Below are positions 34,225 through 35,123 of a DNA stretch of 35,123 bases, one piece after another. The notes under the pieces were generated by a model, which saw only the letters and a program-made list of their open reading frames with translations, did not search any database and was not told the DNA's origin. Where the stretch lies: NCBI GenBank assembly GCA_005888335.1, contig VAWY01000066.1, positions 1 to 35,123 of the forward strand. The letters run 5' to 3'. Position 1 is the stretch's first letter; each line of letters opens with the position of its first letter. The stretch is from Actinomycetota bacterium (GTDB taxonomy: Bacteria > Actinomycetota > Thermoleophilia > Solirubrobacterales > Solirubrobacteraceae). The position numbers and the translations under genes were made by a program.

Positions 34225-34872
34225 ATGGCGACGGCGGCCGTCATCCCCAGCCTCGGCTTCGCGGTGCAGGACGCCGCGCGGGTCGAGTACGCGGCGGCGC
34301 CGACCCTGCGCTTCGCGCTGCATATCGAGCGCGTCGGCGGCGGGCCGATCCGGTCGATCCTGCTCGACACGCAGATCCAGATCGCCGCCCGCCGGCGCTC
34401 CTACGAGGACGCCGACCGCGACAAGCTGTTCGACCTCTTCGGCCGCCGCGAGGACTGGGGCACGACGCTGCGCACGCTGCTGTGGACGCGCACGACGCTC
34501 GTCGTGCCGCCCTTCGAGCACGACACGGTCGCCGACCTCGACATCCCGTGCACCTACGACCTCGACGTCGTCGCCTCGCGCTACTTCGACGCGCTCGGCG
34601 ACGGCGAGGTGCCGCTCGAGTTCCTCTTCAGCGGCAGCGTGTTCTACGCGGGGCCGGAGGGCGCGCTGCAGACCGCGCGGATCTCATGGGAGCAGGAGGC
34701 CGAGTACCGGCTGCCGGTACGCGTGTGGAAGGAGACGATGGAGGGCCACTTCCCGGGCACGGCGTGGCTGCGGCTGCCGAAGCGCAGCTACGACCGGCTG
34801 TGCGCGTACAAGGCGCGCAGCGCGCTCGCCAGCTGGGACGACGTCGTCGACGGCCTGCTCGAGGGGCGCTGA
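34225..34872 (+). CDS. DUF6084-type hydrogenase-cluster protein
   Basis: This 215-residue soluble protein has the segments 'LGFAVQDAARVEYAAAPTLR', 'ILLDTQIQIAARRRSYEDAD', 'DLFGRREDWGTTLRTLLWTR', 'VPLEFLFSGSVFY' and 'EAEYRLPVRVWKETMEGHFP'. From memory, these match the DUF6084 family that sits beside group 1h hydrogenases. It has only two Cys and no cofactor motif; mixed alpha/beta. Start ATG 34225 is 3 bases after the preceding stop. The end overlaps the next ATG by one base (TGATG). A role in assembly or in membrane association of the complex is possible but not demonstrated. Confidence 0.85.
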   Translation: MATAAVIPSLGFAVQDAARVEYAAAPTLRFALHIERVGGGPIRSILLDTQIQIAARRRSYEDADRDKLFDLFGRREDWGTTLRTLLWTRTTLVVPPFEHDTVADLDIPCTYDLDVVASRYFDALGDGEVPLEFLFSGSVFYAGPEGALQTARISWEQEAEYRLPVRVWKETMEGHFPGTAWLRLPKRSYDRLCAYKARSALASWDDVVDGLLEGR

Positions 34873-35123
34873 TGGACGCGGTGCGCCGGATCGCCGACGC
34901 GATCCTCTACGAGGGCTATCTGCTGTGGCCGTACCGGCGCTCGGCGCTCAAGAACCAGCGGCGCTGGACGTTCGGCGGCGTCTTCCCGCGCGCCCACAGC
35001 GAGCGCCACCCCGACGATCGCTGGATCATGCGCACCGAGTGCCTGCTCGAGGGCGACGACGAGGTCGACGTGCGCGTGCGCTTCCTGCAGGTCGTCGAGC
35101 GCGACGGGTGGGAGGAGGGGATC
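34872..35123 (+). CDS. Hydrogenase-cluster hypothetical protein, truncated by window edge
   Basis: The 84 visible codons begin MDAVRRIADAILYEGYLLWP, followed by 'YRRSALKNQRRWTFGGVFPR', 'DDRWIMRTECLLEG' and 'EVDVRVRFLQVVERDGW'. The opening ('ILYEGYLLWPYR', 'QRRWTFGG') recalls an uncharacterised protein type found in actinobacterial hydrogenase clusters; I cannot give a function. It starts in the TGATG overlap with the DUF6084-type gene. The reading frame is open to the right edge. Confidence 0.8.
   Translation, partial: MDAVRRIADAILYEGYLLWPYRRSALKNQRRWTFGGVFPRAHSERHPDDRWIMRTECLLEGDDEVDVRVRFLQVVERDGWEEGI

Overview
The window is a GC-rich, gene-dense stretch of bacterial chromosome. It most likely comes from a soil actinobacterium of the class Thermoleophilia (Solirubrobacterales-like). 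This placement is an inference from GC bias, frequent GTG/TTG starts, long spurious antisense reading frames, and the kinds of surface protein present: an AKSVG/SKVxNxSLTxxDL-type secreted protein, a 12-repeat NHL propeller, an FHA-HTH regulator and an actinobacterial-type [NiFe] hydrogenase. I saw no rRNA, tRNA, CRISPR array, insertion sequence or phage gene.

Region 1 (1-8878) concerns the envelope and efflux. A truncated RND-family metal/drug permease (1-766, minus) diverges from an OmpR-type response regulator and its histidine kinase (1051-3089). Next is a four-gene minus-strand MacAB-like operon (8001 to 3148): an adaptor with an inserted peptidoglycan-binding domain, an ATPase, an FtsX-type permease and a lipoprotein. 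A 334-bp intergenic region separates it from a small secreted protein (8336-8878).

Region 2 (8982-20881) is dominated by exported or membrane proteins: a 12-repeat NHL propeller protein, a Cys-rich Ig-like membrane-anchored protein, a 5-TM protein, an RTX (GGxGxDxxx) repeat protein with a FlgD-like Ig domain, LemA beside a large two-domain membrane protein, a small secreted protein and a fibronectin-III-like secreted protein.

Region 3 (20916-26710) looks like a carbohydrate-related signalling locus. A Ser/Thr kinase carries a C-terminal extracellular TIM-barrel-like domain and has an apparent frameshift in the kinase lobe. It diverges from an FHA-HTH regulator and is followed by two tandem secreted GH5-type glycoside hydrolases. 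The idea that these four genes form a sensing/hydrolysis module is an inference, and it is the least familiar arrangement in the window.

Region 4 (26840-35123) is a tightly coupled group 1h (actinobacterial, high-affinity) [NiFe] hydrogenase operon: hypC, a second HypC/HupF-like gene, hypD, hypE, hypA, hhyS, hhyL, a NifU-like gene, a DUF5947-type gene, a 63-residue protein gene, a DUF6084-type gene and a gene cut off by the window end. The small subunit has CDGD where most hydrogenases have CxxC, which matches the 3Cys-1Asp proximal cluster known for this group. The hyp genes supply most of the metal-centre assembly functions. HypF, HypB and the large-subunit protease are not in the window.
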